Assembly (NCBI GenBank): GCA_009995595.1
Contig: JAACPE010000007.1
Location: forward strand, 1 to 64,000
Source of the DNA: Alphaproteobacteria bacterium
GTDB taxonomy: Bacteria > Pseudomonadota > Alphaproteobacteria > Micavibrionales > Micavibrionaceae
Length of the DNA: 64,000 nucleotides
Reading direction: 5' to 3'
Part shown: one piece after another, positions 46,631-55,020 of the stretch
How the letters are laid out: the number at the start of each line of letters is the position of its first letter
Position numbering within the stretch: the first letter of the stretch is position 1
Notes under the pieces: model-generated
Database searches by the model: none
What the model was told of the DNA's origin: nothing
What the model saw: only the letters and a program-made list of their open reading frames with translations
Program-made: the position numbers and the translations under genes

Positions 46631-47036
46631 GGTGCAGGGCTTGCCCTGATATGACGCTAAACGTGGTTACGGAATAAGCGTTGTGGACCCGGGGGCAGTA
46701 CCCGGCAGCTCCACCACTTTATATGCTTTGCATAGCAAAGCTGTTTTTCGCGAAAACGATTTCGCGGCCCTGCCGTCGCAAGGCTTTGATCGGAAAGTGA
46801 AAAACAGGCGTATAAAGCGGCGGGGCTGAAACAGGATCGACACACGTAGTAAAGGTTTCATGCGGCGTTCGGCTTTCCGCCGTTATCGGGAAAATTTAAT
46901 AACTGCAAACGATAATGCGCAGTTCGTAGCCGCTAACGACAACTTTGTTGTTGAAGGTGACATCGCTATTGCTGCCTAATTGGGCCGCGTAGCATAGCTA
47001 CATCAATTCCTCTTTCATTGAACCGTTAGAGGTGGG
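46631..47036 (+). ncRNA. ssrA: tmRNA, circularly permuted two-piece form
   Basis: The acceptor half comes first: it ends in GGACCCGGGGGCAGTACCCG and CAGCTCCACCA (46706-46716), with encoded CCA. After an intervening segment the 5' half begins with GGGGCTG (46822-46828), which pairs with CAGCTCC as the acceptor stem, and GATCGACACACGTAGTAAAG follows. The tag frame starts at GCA (46905), reads ANDNAQFVAANDN then FVVEGDIAIAA, and stops at TAA 46977-46979: 24 codons. The acceptor-first order and ANDN tag are typical of alphaproteobacteria. Precursor ends are approximate; a terminator lies at 47041. It rescues stalled ribosomes and marks the peptides for ClpXP. Confidence 0.9.
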
Positions 47037-47040
47037 GTTT

Positions 47041-47078
47041 GGTTCACACCTCGCAACAGAAGTGAACCATTTTTCTTT
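47041..47078 (+). terminator. Terminator of ssrA
   Basis: GGTTCAC pairs with GTGAACC (47062-47068) across a 14-base loop, and a T-rich tract follows (TTTTTCTTTT). It closes the tmRNA transcript before the next gene. Confidence 0.75.
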
Positions 47079-47109
47079 TCAATTTTTTGTATTCGAGTAC
47101 AGTCATTCA

Positions 47110-49026
47110 ATGACACGTGCTTCATTTACATTTCCTGTTCTTCTCTGGCTTGGTGCTTTTATTTGCGCGCTCTATTTTAAAAATGAGTGGCAGGTTGAGC
47201 TGTTTATGAGTGCAGTGACGCTCACTTTTATCTGGGGCGGGGTGGTTTTATGCCGCGAGATTAAAGAGGGGCTTGAAGTTCCGCAAAGTTGGGTTTGGCG
47301 ATTGTTTGGAGCGTTTTGGCTTCTTGTTTTTATCTCAATTTTGCATTCTGATATCACAAAATTAAGCTTAACGGGTTTTGCGTTTTTCTCTGTTTTTCCG
47401 ATGAGTTTTTTTATTTTCTCGCTGCGCCCTGATGGGTTGCAATTGCGGGTTATTGGCTCAGCGCTGGGGGTTATTTTTATTGTCCTCAGCGTTTGGGCAC
47501 TTATTCAGTTTTTCTTTATGGTTGAGGTCTATAAAGGGCAGGCGCGCCATCCGCTGGCTAATCCCAACTCGCTGGGGGCGCTCTTTAATTTGGCGCTGTT
47601 TTCTGGCTTTGGCGGGCTTTTGATGGCGCAGAAAAAAGTGCAGAAAATAGCGGCTATGGTATTTTGTATATTGCTGCTGGGCGGGGTTATGAGTACGGGC
47701 GGGCGCGGGGCGTTTTTATCCATGTTGGTCTTTATGCCACTCATGCTGTTTTTCTTGCGCGAGCGCGTAAAGCAACGCTGGCCGTATGTTCTGGGTGTTG
47801 TTCTAGGCGCAGTGGCGCTTTATGTCATGACGTCTTTGGGTAATGTCATGATGGCGAGGATTGCCAATACGCTTACCTTTGCCGATGCGGATATATCGAA
47901 TAATCGTTACAATATTTGGGAGGGCGGCCTTGCGATCTTGAGAGATCATTGGCTGTTTGGTACGGGGATTGGGACGTTCTTTTTATATTACCAAGGGTAC
48001 CGTATACCCGCCGAAGTGCAAGGGGTGTATCATGTGCATAGTGACCCGCTGCAATTTTGGATTGAGCTTGGGGTTTTAGGGCCTATTTTATTTTATGCCC
48101 TTCTTATCGCCGTTTTAGCGCGCACGATGCAAGCCTATAAAAAAACCAAATCGGGGGACGCGGCGCAGCTTTACATTCTTGTGCCGTTTTTTGCGTTAGC
48201 GGCGATTGTGCTGCATGCGCATGTGACCTTTAATTTTTATAACTTGTCCATTTTGATGGGCGCGGGATTATTGCTCGGGGTTTGGTTTATCAAAACGGGT
48301 GAGGTTTTGGGGCAAAAGACAAAACGCATGGGTTTTCCCGATAAAATGACAGTTCCGTTTCGCCAGTTTCTAGTGATTTTTCCGATTGTCGGATTTTTGT
48401 TTTTATTTGTGCCGTATCAGCTCAGTGAGTTGATGGTCAAATCAGCACGGGAGAAAATGATACGAGGCGACTTGGAAGGTTTTGCCGCCGATATTACAAC
48501 GGCCAATGCGCTTAGTCAGTATAGCAATTATCGCGCTTTTGTTTTATCGGCCAATATTCCTGTGACCCTCCTCAGTCAGGCGCAAGCAACCATGACGGCA
48601 AAGCAAAAGCGTGATGCAGTGGAGCAGGCGCACTATTATCTGAAAACGGCGCTTGCGATTAATCCGCGCTCTGCCTCTGCTTATTATTATTATGGTCAGT
48701 TGGTGCAGGTCGCGCCAGCGAGTATGCTGCCCGATGGGTTATTGAGCGCAGAAGAATATTACACCCGCGCATTAGAATTGGATGTTGTGCATATTGGCTC
48801 GCGCCTTGAACTGGCCAAAATTTATGAGCGTAGGGGCGATAAAGAGGCGGCTTATGCGTTATTAGACCATGCGTTTGAATTTCATTTTCGTACCGCCAAT
48901 GTCATGGAATATTATAGTAAAATGGCGATTATGTATTTAGAGCGCGGAGAGATGGCCAAGCATCGATTGGCGCTGGCGCGTTTGCAGGAAAAACGCCAGC
49001 AATTTGCGCCCCAAGACCAAGAATAG
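47110..49026 (+). CDS. O-antigen ligase-like membrane protein with C-terminal TPR region
   Basis: Start chosen at 47110, since an earlier in-frame start at 47032 falls before the ssrA terminator. 638 residues. About 12 helices in the first 430; the large loop with NRYNIWEGGLAILRDHWLFG and YHVHSDPLQFWIELGVLG is the Wzy_C signature of O-antigen ligases and polymerases. The last about 200 residues are soluble and helical with TPR-like spacing (TALAINPRSASAYYYYGQL, LDVVHIGSRLELAKIYERRG). It probably joins or polymerises a lipid-linked glycan on the periplasmic side; link to the cluster at 9-19 kb is inference. Confidence 0.82.
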   Translation: MTRASFTFPVLLWLGAFICALYFKNEWQVELFMSAVTLTFIWGGVVLCREIKEGLEVPQSWVWRLFGAFWLLVFISILHSDITKLSLTGFAFFSVFPMSFFIFSLRPDGLQLRVIGSALGVIFIVLSVWALIQFFFMVEVYKGQARHPLANPNSLGALFNLALFSGFGGLLMAQKKVQKIAAMVFCILLLGGVMSTGGRGAFLSMLVFMPLMLFFLRERVKQRWPYVLGVVLGAVALYVMTSLGNVMMARIANTLTFADADISNNRYNIWEGGLAILRDHWLFGTGIGTFFLYYQGYRIPAEVQGVYHVHSDPLQFWIELGVLGPILFYALLIAVLARTMQAYKKTKSGDAAQLYILVPFFALAAIVLHAHVTFNFYNLSILMGAGLLLGVWFIKTGEVLGQKTKRMGFPDKMTVPFRQFLVIFPIVGFLFLFVPYQLSELMVKSAREKMIRGDLEGFAADITTANALSQYSNYRAFVLSANIPVTLLSQAQATMTAKQKRDAVEQAHYYLKTALAINPRSASAYYYYGQLVQVAPASMLPDGLLSAEEYYTRALELDVVHIGSRLELAKIYERRGDKEAAYALLDHAFEFHFRTANVMEYYSKMAIMYLERGEMAKHRLALARLQEKRQQFAPQDQE

Positions 49027-49241
49027 AGCGCAAAAATAGCCATAAATGATTCTTTGATAATGTTTTCCACAGGTCAATGATCGTACAGAGGTCATATTGA
49101 TAGATTTATGGATAGGGATATGCGATTCCTAAGGGGTAATAACGTAATCAAAAGAGCAATTCTGCTGTTTCATCCGTTACCCAATAAAGATTCTTGATTT
49201 TCCCCGCGAATATTGCGAGGCTGTTAATGAAGTGAGTAGAC

Positions 49242-49724
49242 ATGATTGATAATGACGACGATACTTTAAGATATGACAAAATGGTTGAACGCGCCCTGCG
49301 TGGTGTGGTCAAGCAAGCCATTGAAGAAGTGATGAAAGATGGCCTTTTGGGCGATCATCATTTTTATATCACCTTTATGACGGACTTTCCCGGCGTTAAA
49401 ATCCCCGAATACCTTAAAGAACGTTATCCGGGCGAAATGACCATTGTTCTTCAATTCCAGTTTTATGATTTGGATGTGAATAATGAGCGCTTTCAAGTGA
49501 CATTATCGTTCAATAATGTTCCAGAGAAATTAGAAATCCCGTTATCAGCCATTACAATTTTTGCTGATCCGTCTGTTAACTTTGCGCTTCAGTTTCAGCC
49601 GCTTGAGGATAATATGGAGCCTGATTTTGAACCAGATGATGATGGGGATGATGACGATGATGGCTCTGATAATGATGGTAAAAAAGGCGAAGTTGTCTCG
49701 CTTGATAAATTCCGCAAAAAATAA
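49242..49724 (+). CDS. sspB: SspB, ClpXP adaptor (alphaproteobacterial form)
   Basis: 160 residues. Substrate-binding fold with YDKMVERALRGVVKQAIEE, GDHHFYITFMTDFPGVKIP, YPGEMTIVLQFQFYDL and IPLSAITIFADPSVNFALQF, the alphaproteobacterial SspB pattern. A disordered acidic linker (about 125-145, all Asp/Gly/Glu) leads to the short basic tail VVSLDKFRKK that docks on ClpX. It delivers ssrA-tagged proteins to ClpXP, and the ssrA gene lies 2.2 kb upstream. Confidence 0.92.
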   Translation: MIDNDDDTLRYDKMVERALRGVVKQAIEEVMKDGLLGDHHFYITFMTDFPGVKIPEYLKERYPGEMTIVLQFQFYDLDVNNERFQVTLSFNNVPEKLEIPLSAITIFADPSVNFALQFQPLEDNMEPDFEPDDDGDDDDDGSDNDGKKGEVVSLDKFRKK

Positions 49725-49729
49725 ATAAG

Positions 49730-50695
49730 ATGCTCTTATTGTGGAAAGAGGGTGTTGATCCCGATCATGAGCCGCATAAGGTTATGATTGAGCGTGATAC
49801 GCTTGTTGATTCATCGCGCGGTGATCGCCCTGTCAAAATCAAAATTTATTACCCCGTAAATCATACGATGACAAAACTGCCTGTGGTTTTTTGGTCGCAT
49901 GGCCTTGGTGGCGGCGTTGACGGGGCGGCGTTTTTATCACGTTTTATTGCATCGCATGGTTATGTGATGGTGCATGTGCAACATGACGGCACAGACACTA
50001 GTATTTGGGAGGGCAAGCCCGGCCACCCATGGGATGTTATTCGTAACACGCCAATCACACGCGATATGACGATGAATAGATATCGCGATATTCCCTTTGT
50101 GTTAGATCAATTACCTGCATGGATGGCGGCGCATCCTGAGATAGGTGTGCATGCGGATTTATCCAATCTAGCAATGTCGGGGCATTCATTCGGGGCGCTG
50201 ACCACGCAGGTGATGGCGGGAATGCTTTTCCCTGATGAACAGGAGCAACTGGTGAGTCTGAAAGAGCCGAGGTTTAAATGCGGTATTCTCTATAGCCCCG
50301 GATCGATTGAGCATTTGGGTGATATTCAGCCTGCCAGTGTTTATCCCAAAATTAGCATACCGCTGTTTCATATGACGGGCACGGAAGATGGATCGCCGCT
50401 GTCTGATTTGGGCTATGAAATCCGCCTTGTTGTTTATGAGCACACGCAGACGGAGAAGAATTTGCTTGTGCTTAAAGACGGGGATCACATGGTTTTTGCA
50501 GGCTCGCGCGGTAAATTGGGGCAAAGCAAAAACCGTTCTTTGCATGAGGGAATTATTAAAATCGCCAGCCTTGCTTATTGGGATGCTTATCTTAAAGGCG
50601 ATTGCGCCGCCAAAGAATGGTTGACGGGAAGCGGCATAGAGGCTTATTTGGATGGTAATGCCCGTTATGAGTTTAAAGAAAGTATGCCCCAGTGA
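49730..50695 (+). CDS. Alpha/beta hydrolase, dienelactone hydrolase/PAF-acetylhydrolase-like
   Basis: 321 residues. Oxyanion region VVFWSHGLGGGVDGAAFL, nucleophile elbow MSGHSFGALTTQVM, acid in HMTGTEDGSPLSD and His near LVLKDGDHMVF. Cytoplasmic, no signal peptide. Hydrolyses an ester or thioester; substrate unknown. Ends within the start of the ABC ATPase gene. Confidence 0.8.
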   Translation: MLLLWKEGVDPDHEPHKVMIERDTLVDSSRGDRPVKIKIYYPVNHTMTKLPVVFWSHGLGGGVDGAAFLSRFIASHGYVMVHVQHDGTDTSIWEGKPGHPWDVIRNTPITRDMTMNRYRDIPFVLDQLPAWMAAHPEIGVHADLSNLAMSGHSFGALTTQVMAGMLFPDEQEQLVSLKEPRFKCGILYSPGSIEHLGDIQPASVYPKISIPLFHMTGTEDGSPLSDLGYEIRLVVYEHTQTEKNLLVLKDGDHMVFAGSRGKLGQSKNRSLHEGIIKIASLAYWDAYLKGDCAAKEWLTGSGIEAYLDGNARYEFKESMPQ

Positions 50696-51621
50696 TAAAC
50701 GCGATTGAAATCAGGAATTTGAATAAGACGTATAAGGCGTATAAAAAATCGCCGGAGAAGGTGGCGCTGAAAGATATTAATTTGGATATCCCGCGCGGGT
50801 CTATTTTTGGGCTATTGGGGCCTAATGGGGCTGGAAAATCGACAATTATTAACATCATGGCAGGAATGGTTGTTAAGACAACTGGATCTGTAAAAATTTG
50901 GGATTTGGATATTGATGTAAACCCGCGTAATGCCAAGGCGGCAATCGGGATTGTGCCGCAGGAAATTAATTTTGATCCGTTTTTTACCCCCAAACAGCTC
51001 CTTGATATTCAAGCGGGGCTTTATGGCGTGCCCAAATCAGAGCGCCGCACGGCAGAGTTGCTGGAGATGGTGGAGCTAACGGATAAGGCGAATTCTTATT
51101 CACGCTCGCTCTCAGGGGGAATGAAACGCCGCATGATGGTGGCCAAGGCGCTGGTGCATTCTCCGCCGATTTTGGTGCTTGATGAGCCAACGGCAGGGGT
51201 GGACGTGGAGTTACGTCAGATGCTCTGGGCGCAAGTCAAAAAGCTGAACGAGCAGGGTGTTACAATCGTTTTAACCACGCATTATCTCGAAGAGGCTGAG
51301 GCGCTTTGTGATCGTATCGCAATTATCAATCACGGCGAGATCATTGTAAATGAGGATAAAGAAATGTTGCTCGCGCGGATAAGTAATAAGGAAATTCGTT
51401 TTCGTATGGTGGATGAGATCGCGGATGTGCCAAAGGGGCTTGAGGGCTTTCACCCCGCGATTGAGGGCAAACGCACCCTTGTGATGCGCTATTCGCCCGC
51501 CGATCAATGTGTGGGGGAAATTTTGGAAGTCCTGTCACAGCAAAAACTTCGCATTGCCGACATCTCGACTGATGACAGTGATTTAGAGGATGTTTTCCTC
51601 CAACTCACCCGCGCTGCATAA
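50692..51621 (+). CDS. ABC transporter ATPase without neighbouring permease
   Basis: A GTG start overlaps the TGA of the hydrolase gene. 309 residues. Walker A GPNGAGKSTIINI, signature SLSGGMKRRMMVAKAL, Walker B ILVLDEPTAGVD, switch His in TTHYLEEAE. It resembles DrrA-type exporters (one nucleotide-binding domain plus a C-terminal extension). The next gene is a CBS protein and no permease is in sight, so the membrane partner is encoded elsewhere. Confidence 0.9.
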   Translation: MINAIEIRNLNKTYKAYKKSPEKVALKDINLDIPRGSIFGLLGPNGAGKSTIINIMAGMVVKTTGSVKIWDLDIDVNPRNAKAAIGIVPQEINFDPFFTPKQLLDIQAGLYGVPKSERRTAELLEMVELTDKANSYSRSLSGGMKRRMMVAKALVHSPPILVLDEPTAGVDVELRQMLWAQVKKLNEQGVTIVLTTHYLEEAEALCDRIAIINHGEIIVNEDKEMLLARISNKEIRFRMVDEIADVPKGLEGFHPAIEGKRTLVMRYSPADQCVGEILEVLSQQKLRIADISTDDSDLEDVFLQLTRAA

Positions 51622-51711
51622 GGTTATTTGATGCTACCCTTGAAATTCTGCGGGTTTTGTGGTTTAGTGCGGTTATTAAATTCACTGTTCCAATTACGAA
51701 AGGGAACGACT

Positions 51712-52155
51712 ATGATCCAGATTAAAGATGTAATGACACCGAATTTCAAATGGATGGCGCCTGATGCGCCTGTTGCCGAGGTGGCTCAGCAAATGCGCGA
51801 TATGGATTGCGGTTTTATGCCGCTCGCAGAAAACGACAAGATGGTTGGCATGATCACAGACCGTGACATCACTGTGCGCGCCGTTGCCCAAGGCATGGAC
51901 ATGCAAAACACACCAGCCCGCGATATTATGACGCCAAAAACATATTATTGTTTCGACGATCAAGATGTTGAAGAAGTTTGTAATAATATGGGCGAAATTC
52001 AAGTGCGCCGTATGCCCGTTGTCAACCGCGACAAGCGCCTTGTGGGTATTGTTTCCATGGGTGATTTGGCACAAGTGGCAAGCCGCCCTAATGTAGGCCA
52101 GACACAGCAGCAAATTACTGCGCAGCTTCAGGAAAAACAAAAGAAAGCGGCGTAG
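51712..52155 (+). CDS. CBS-domain pair protein
   Basis: Start at 51712 (MIQIKDVMTPNFKWMAPDAP), preceded by AAGGGA; a start at 51628 would add an unrelated tail. 147 residues forming two CBS motifs (DMDCGFMPLAENDKMVGMIT and VRRMPVVNRDKRLVGIVSMG). Such pairs bind adenine nucleotides and act as sensors. Ends the host segment before a terminator and the tRNA. Confidence 0.88.
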   Translation: MIQIKDVMTPNFKWMAPDAPVAEVAQQMRDMDCGFMPLAENDKMVGMITDRDITVRAVAQGMDMQNTPARDIMTPKTYYCFDDQDVEEVCNNMGEIQVRRMPVVNRDKRLVGIVSMGDLAQVASRPNVGQTQQQITAQLQEKQKKAA

Positions 52156-52197
52156 TAAAACGTCCATTATTTGCCCTTGGCATAGAAATTATTAAAC

Positions 52198-52232
52198 AAG
52201 GAGGCGCGATTAAGATTGTGCCTCCTTTTTTT
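52198..52232 (+). terminator. Rho-independent terminator
   Basis: AAGGAGGC pairs with GCCTCCTT (52220-52227), followed by T through 52232. Closes the CBS gene transcript just before the tRNA. Confidence 0.85.
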
Positions 52233-52312
52233 GTGCCTTATAAGATGAACTGTTGAAAGAATAAGGGACGCGACCGCGTTCCCGCCAAATCGTTTTGGCG
52301 AAACTTATAAAA

Positions 52313-52388
52313 GCGCCCGTAGCTCAGGGGATAGAGCACTGGTTTCCGGAGCCAGGTGTCGCAGGTTCGAATCCTGCCGGGCGCACCA
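52313..52388 (+). tRNA. tRNA-Arg (anticodon CCG)
   Basis: Cloverleaf reads GCGCCCG as acceptor, CTGGT/GCCAG as anticodon stem with loop TTCCGGA (anticodon CCG, reading CGG), TTCGAAT in the T loop and CGGGCGC plus A plus encoded CCA at the end. It is the integration site of the island; the tRNA remains intact. Confidence 0.95.
52324..52388. other. Putative left attachment site (attL) overlapping the tRNA
   Basis: The recombinase reading frame crosses into the tRNA and ends at a TGA inside it (52324-52326 on the minus strand). The exchange point is therefore likely in the 3' half of the tRNA. The core cannot be fixed without the other end. Confidence 0.45.
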
Positions 52389-53919
52389 TCTCTCTTTTTT
52401 GATTGAAACCATCACCTAAAGCCTTGAACGGTAAGGATAATTTAGGTGTTCGAAGTCCCTGATTTCGGCAGTAGGGCAATGGCTCAATAAAGGCCAGTCT
52501 GAGCACGGTTTTCTTCAGGCTCACATCCGAATTATTCCATATTTTCCAAGGGTTTGATAGGAATCGCATGGCGTGTTCGAACGACTCCTCAAAGGTATGC
52601 CGAGGTTTGCCGCTCTGAGCCAGCTTCTCCGCCGCCAGAACCTTTTCTCTTTCAAGCTTGGCGATCCGCTTCTCGTAAGCAGACACAACAGAACCGTTGC
52701 TGGCTTCGACAATGCGGTCGAGGAGTTGGTCGATCTGCTTTTCGAGCTGCAGGATGTTTTTCTTGAGCTCGTTGGTCGATTCGGAAGATCGCGCCAAACG
52801 TGCGTCCCACGCATCCTGAAACATCGCTTTGACAAGCGCAAAGAGCCCTTGTGACGGCTCTAGCCCATGCAGGAGGTCTTCAAACTCTCCCTCCAGCTCG
52901 TCGCGCTTAATTGACTTCCTATAGCTTACGCAGCCTTTGGTCGGGCAGAGGTAATAGGGGTATTTTTGATTCTTACCCTGCGACCAACAGGCGGTTAGGG
53001 GCTTCTGGCAATCGTTGCAAAGGACGAAACCCCGCAGCGGGAAGTCTTCGCTGATATCTTTGCGGGCAGGAGCCTTCGCCGTGCTTTTCAGTCTCGCTTG
53101 TATCTTTTCAAACGTTTCAAAGCTTATCAGACCTTCGTGCTAGGCCTTTCGAAGCGTGATGCCCCATTTTGGCGATTCGATGTAACCCGCGTAGACAACG
53201 CGCGTCAGCATATCAAAGATGCGCTGGTTACGAATTTCTCCACCTGGCAAGTCTTTCGGGAACGACGGCTGGCGCTCCAAGAATCGCTTAACCTCTACCT
53301 GAGTTTCAAACCTGCCCGATGCATATCCTTCAAGTGCCTCCTGAAGAACGGTGGCGTTCGGTTCGTCGCGAACCAGGATTTTCCCCTGTCCGCTTCTCAA
53401 TTCATAACGAAAACCCACAGGTGCCTGAAAGACCCAATACCCGTTTTGAATTCGTGCCCGCATGCGATTGAGGGTTTGCTCTCCATTCTTTTGTCTTTGG
53501 TGCTGAGAGACCGACGCCAGAAGGTTTTCAACAAGCTGCGAGTCTGAGTCCTCGCCAAACTCTATTGAGGGGCTCACCAAGACACCGCCTGCCTTATCAA
53601 TCTTCATCCGCAACTCGAAGTGTGCCATCACGCCCCGAGCAAGTCGGCTGATATCATCGATAATAACGGCATGCGTGTCTTGAGGTCGCTGCTTGAGGTA
53701 CTGCAGCATAGCTTGCATTCCCGGCCTTGAGGTCAGGCTGCCAGAGCTATCGTCTCGAAACACTTCAACGACGTCGTAGCCCCGATATTTTGCAAAATCG
53801 CGGCAGCGTGTTTCCTGCGAATTTAAGCCGTCGCCGCGAACCGTCTGCTTCGAGCTCGACACGCGGCAATAGACAACAGCCTTGCTGATTTCTTTTTCCT
53901 GTGTTGCTGCCTGATCCAT
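52324..53919 (-). pseudogene. Large serine recombinase interrupted by an in-frame amber codon
   Basis: Two parts in the same frame are split by TAG at 53140-53142, where a Gln or Lys codon is expected (ITLRKA, stop, HEGLISFETF). The first part (259 residues) has the catalytic serine in VVYCRVSSSKQT, LNSQETRCRDFAKYRGY and IDDISRLARG. The second has the recombinase zinc ribbon (CNDCQ and LCPTKGC) and a coiled coil (KKNILQLEKQIDQLLDRI). The last about 20 residues come from tRNA sequence and are not part of the conserved protein. It would integrate or excise the island at the tRNA. The amber codon may have locked the element in place. Confidence 0.88.
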
Positions 53920-53933
53920 CGTACCTCCATCGC

Positions 53934-54263
53934 CTATGGGCGCATGTCATCCTTGTTGTGGTTCTCTTTGGGGTCGTCCAAGCATACTGCATCCGCCTGC
54001 GCTTGGGCAGTGTCAGACACCGTGCCAGCGTCTTTTCCACAGACTTCTTGGAGAGGATGGACGCCAAAGCCCAGATCAACGAAACTAACGATGATCTGCC
54101 ACAGAGCTTGAAGGAACTCTTCTTTCTCTGCTTGGCTCATATTCGACCCATCAAGATACGCTTGGTATCTTTCCACATCGACCGACAATCTCGGTCTTGC
54201 GGATTTATCGAACTTACTGCTCAGACCCTTATCGTCTGACTTATTATTCAAATCATCGTACAT
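53934..54263 (-). CDS. Small protein preceding the recombinase, unknown
   Basis: 109 residues, soluble, acidic; GGAGG lies 4 bases upstream of the ATG. It is read just before the recombinase from the same promoter, 14 bases apart. The middle (YQAYLDGSNMSQAEKEEFLQ, ALWQIIVSFVDLGFGVHP) looks helical. Genes in this place often encode excision or control factors, but no helix-turn-helix was recognised, so that is inference. Confidence 0.7.
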   Translation of the reverse strand: MYDDLNNKSDDKGLSSKFDKSARPRLSVDVERYQAYLDGSNMSQAEKEEFLQALWQIIVSFVDLGFGVHPLQEVCGKDAGTVSDTAQAQADAVCLDDPKENHNKDDMRP

Positions 54264-54267
54264 TCTT

Positions 54268-54307
54268 CCTCCTCTCGGAGGCTAGCTATTAAACTACCTC
54301 CATTATA
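54268..54307 (-). promoter_or_regulatory. Extended -10 promoter and inverted repeats before the recombinase operon
   Basis: On the minus strand TGGTATAAT (TATAAT at plus 54302-54307) is a strong extended -10. GGAGG (54297-54301) and CCTCC (54277-54281) form an inverted repeat overlapping the start region, and that same CCTCC can pair with the GGAGG ribosome site (54268-54272) through a four-base loop. The layout suits an operator plus a translation-blocking hairpin. Confidence 0.55.
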
Positions 54308-54384
54308 CCACGTTTTTTCAAAAACGCCTAATTTCTGCGGGTTACAGGGCGAATTAAGCGCTCTATTTGCCATCCAAGGAGCCA

Positions 54385-54993
54385 TTATTGGCTTCGCGTC
54401 ATGCTTGGCGCACGCGATTGCTCACGCTTCTCGCGCTGCGCTTCCACCTTGGGCCTGTGATATTTCTCTTCGAGGGCCTTGCCCGTCTCGTAAAGCTCGC
54501 GCCCTTCAGCGGCGAGATAGCTCTCCGTCATCAGCTGTTTGGCACCCGTTTCGGTGATCATCATCGACCGCGCGAGCTGACGGCCTTCATGATCGTAGGC
54601 CTTGTAAAAGGGCATGGTCTCGCCCTCGCAGATCAGCCCTTCAATGCGCCGCGCCGCTTGAAGGGCCTCATCGCGCGCCTTCTCGGGCAGGTTTTTTTCA
54701 TTGCTGCGCAGTGCCTCGCGCGTGGCGTTCATCGTGCGGCCATAGCGTGCTGTGTAGATATCCCTGACGATGATTTCGCCTTTGACAGCATCAAACTTCT
54801 CTGAGCGCGCGAACGCATGGCTGTAGTCAGTCAACGGCTCGCGAAACGAGCCGTTCTTGTGAATATGCCGGTCGATGATCCCGGCAACACCAAGAGCAAT
54901 GTCGAACTGTGACTCGGTCAGGCCTTTGCCACTATAGCTCTCTCTGGCCTTCCTGATCCGCTCTTGGGCATCGTGCATGAGAACGTCGTTCAT
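54385..54993 (-). CDS. Island protein of unknown function
   Basis: 202 residues, soluble, helical and charged (DAQERIRKARESYSGKGL, LPEKARDEALQAARRIEGL). Its C-terminal tail is basic and low in complexity (EAQREKREQSRAPSM). Lies 27 bases after the next upstream gene on the same strand. Not recognised; may be a mobilisation accessory protein given its neighbours. Confidence 0.65.
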   Translation of the reverse strand: MNDVLMHDAQERIRKARESYSGKGLTESQFDIALGVAGIIDRHIHKNGSFREPLTDYSHAFARSEKFDAVKGEIIVRDIYTARYGRTMNATREALRSNEKNLPEKARDEALQAARRIEGLICEGETMPFYKAYDHEGRQLARSMMITETGAKQLMTESYLAAEGRELYETGKALEEKYHRPKVEAQREKREQSRAPSMTRSQ

Positions 54994-55020
54994 TAAATTT
55001 CTCCTTTCTTGAGTTGCTGT

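Noticed and set aside
47032-47109. Longer start of the O-antigen-ligase-like gene
   Set aside because: It would start upstream of the ssrA terminator and adds a non-membrane tail; the ATG at 47110 starts directly before the first helix.
49060-49072. Possible DnaA box (TTTTCCACA)
   Set aside because: Single box with one mismatch and no cluster or other origin features.
52283-52300. CGCCAAA/TTTGGCG stem just before the tRNA as a terminator
   Set aside because: No T run follows; the real terminator is at 52198-52232.
52324-52400. Peptide resembling RPAGFEPATPGSG at the recombinase end
   Set aside because: This is tRNA sequence read in a protein frame, a frequent artefact, not a conserved domain.
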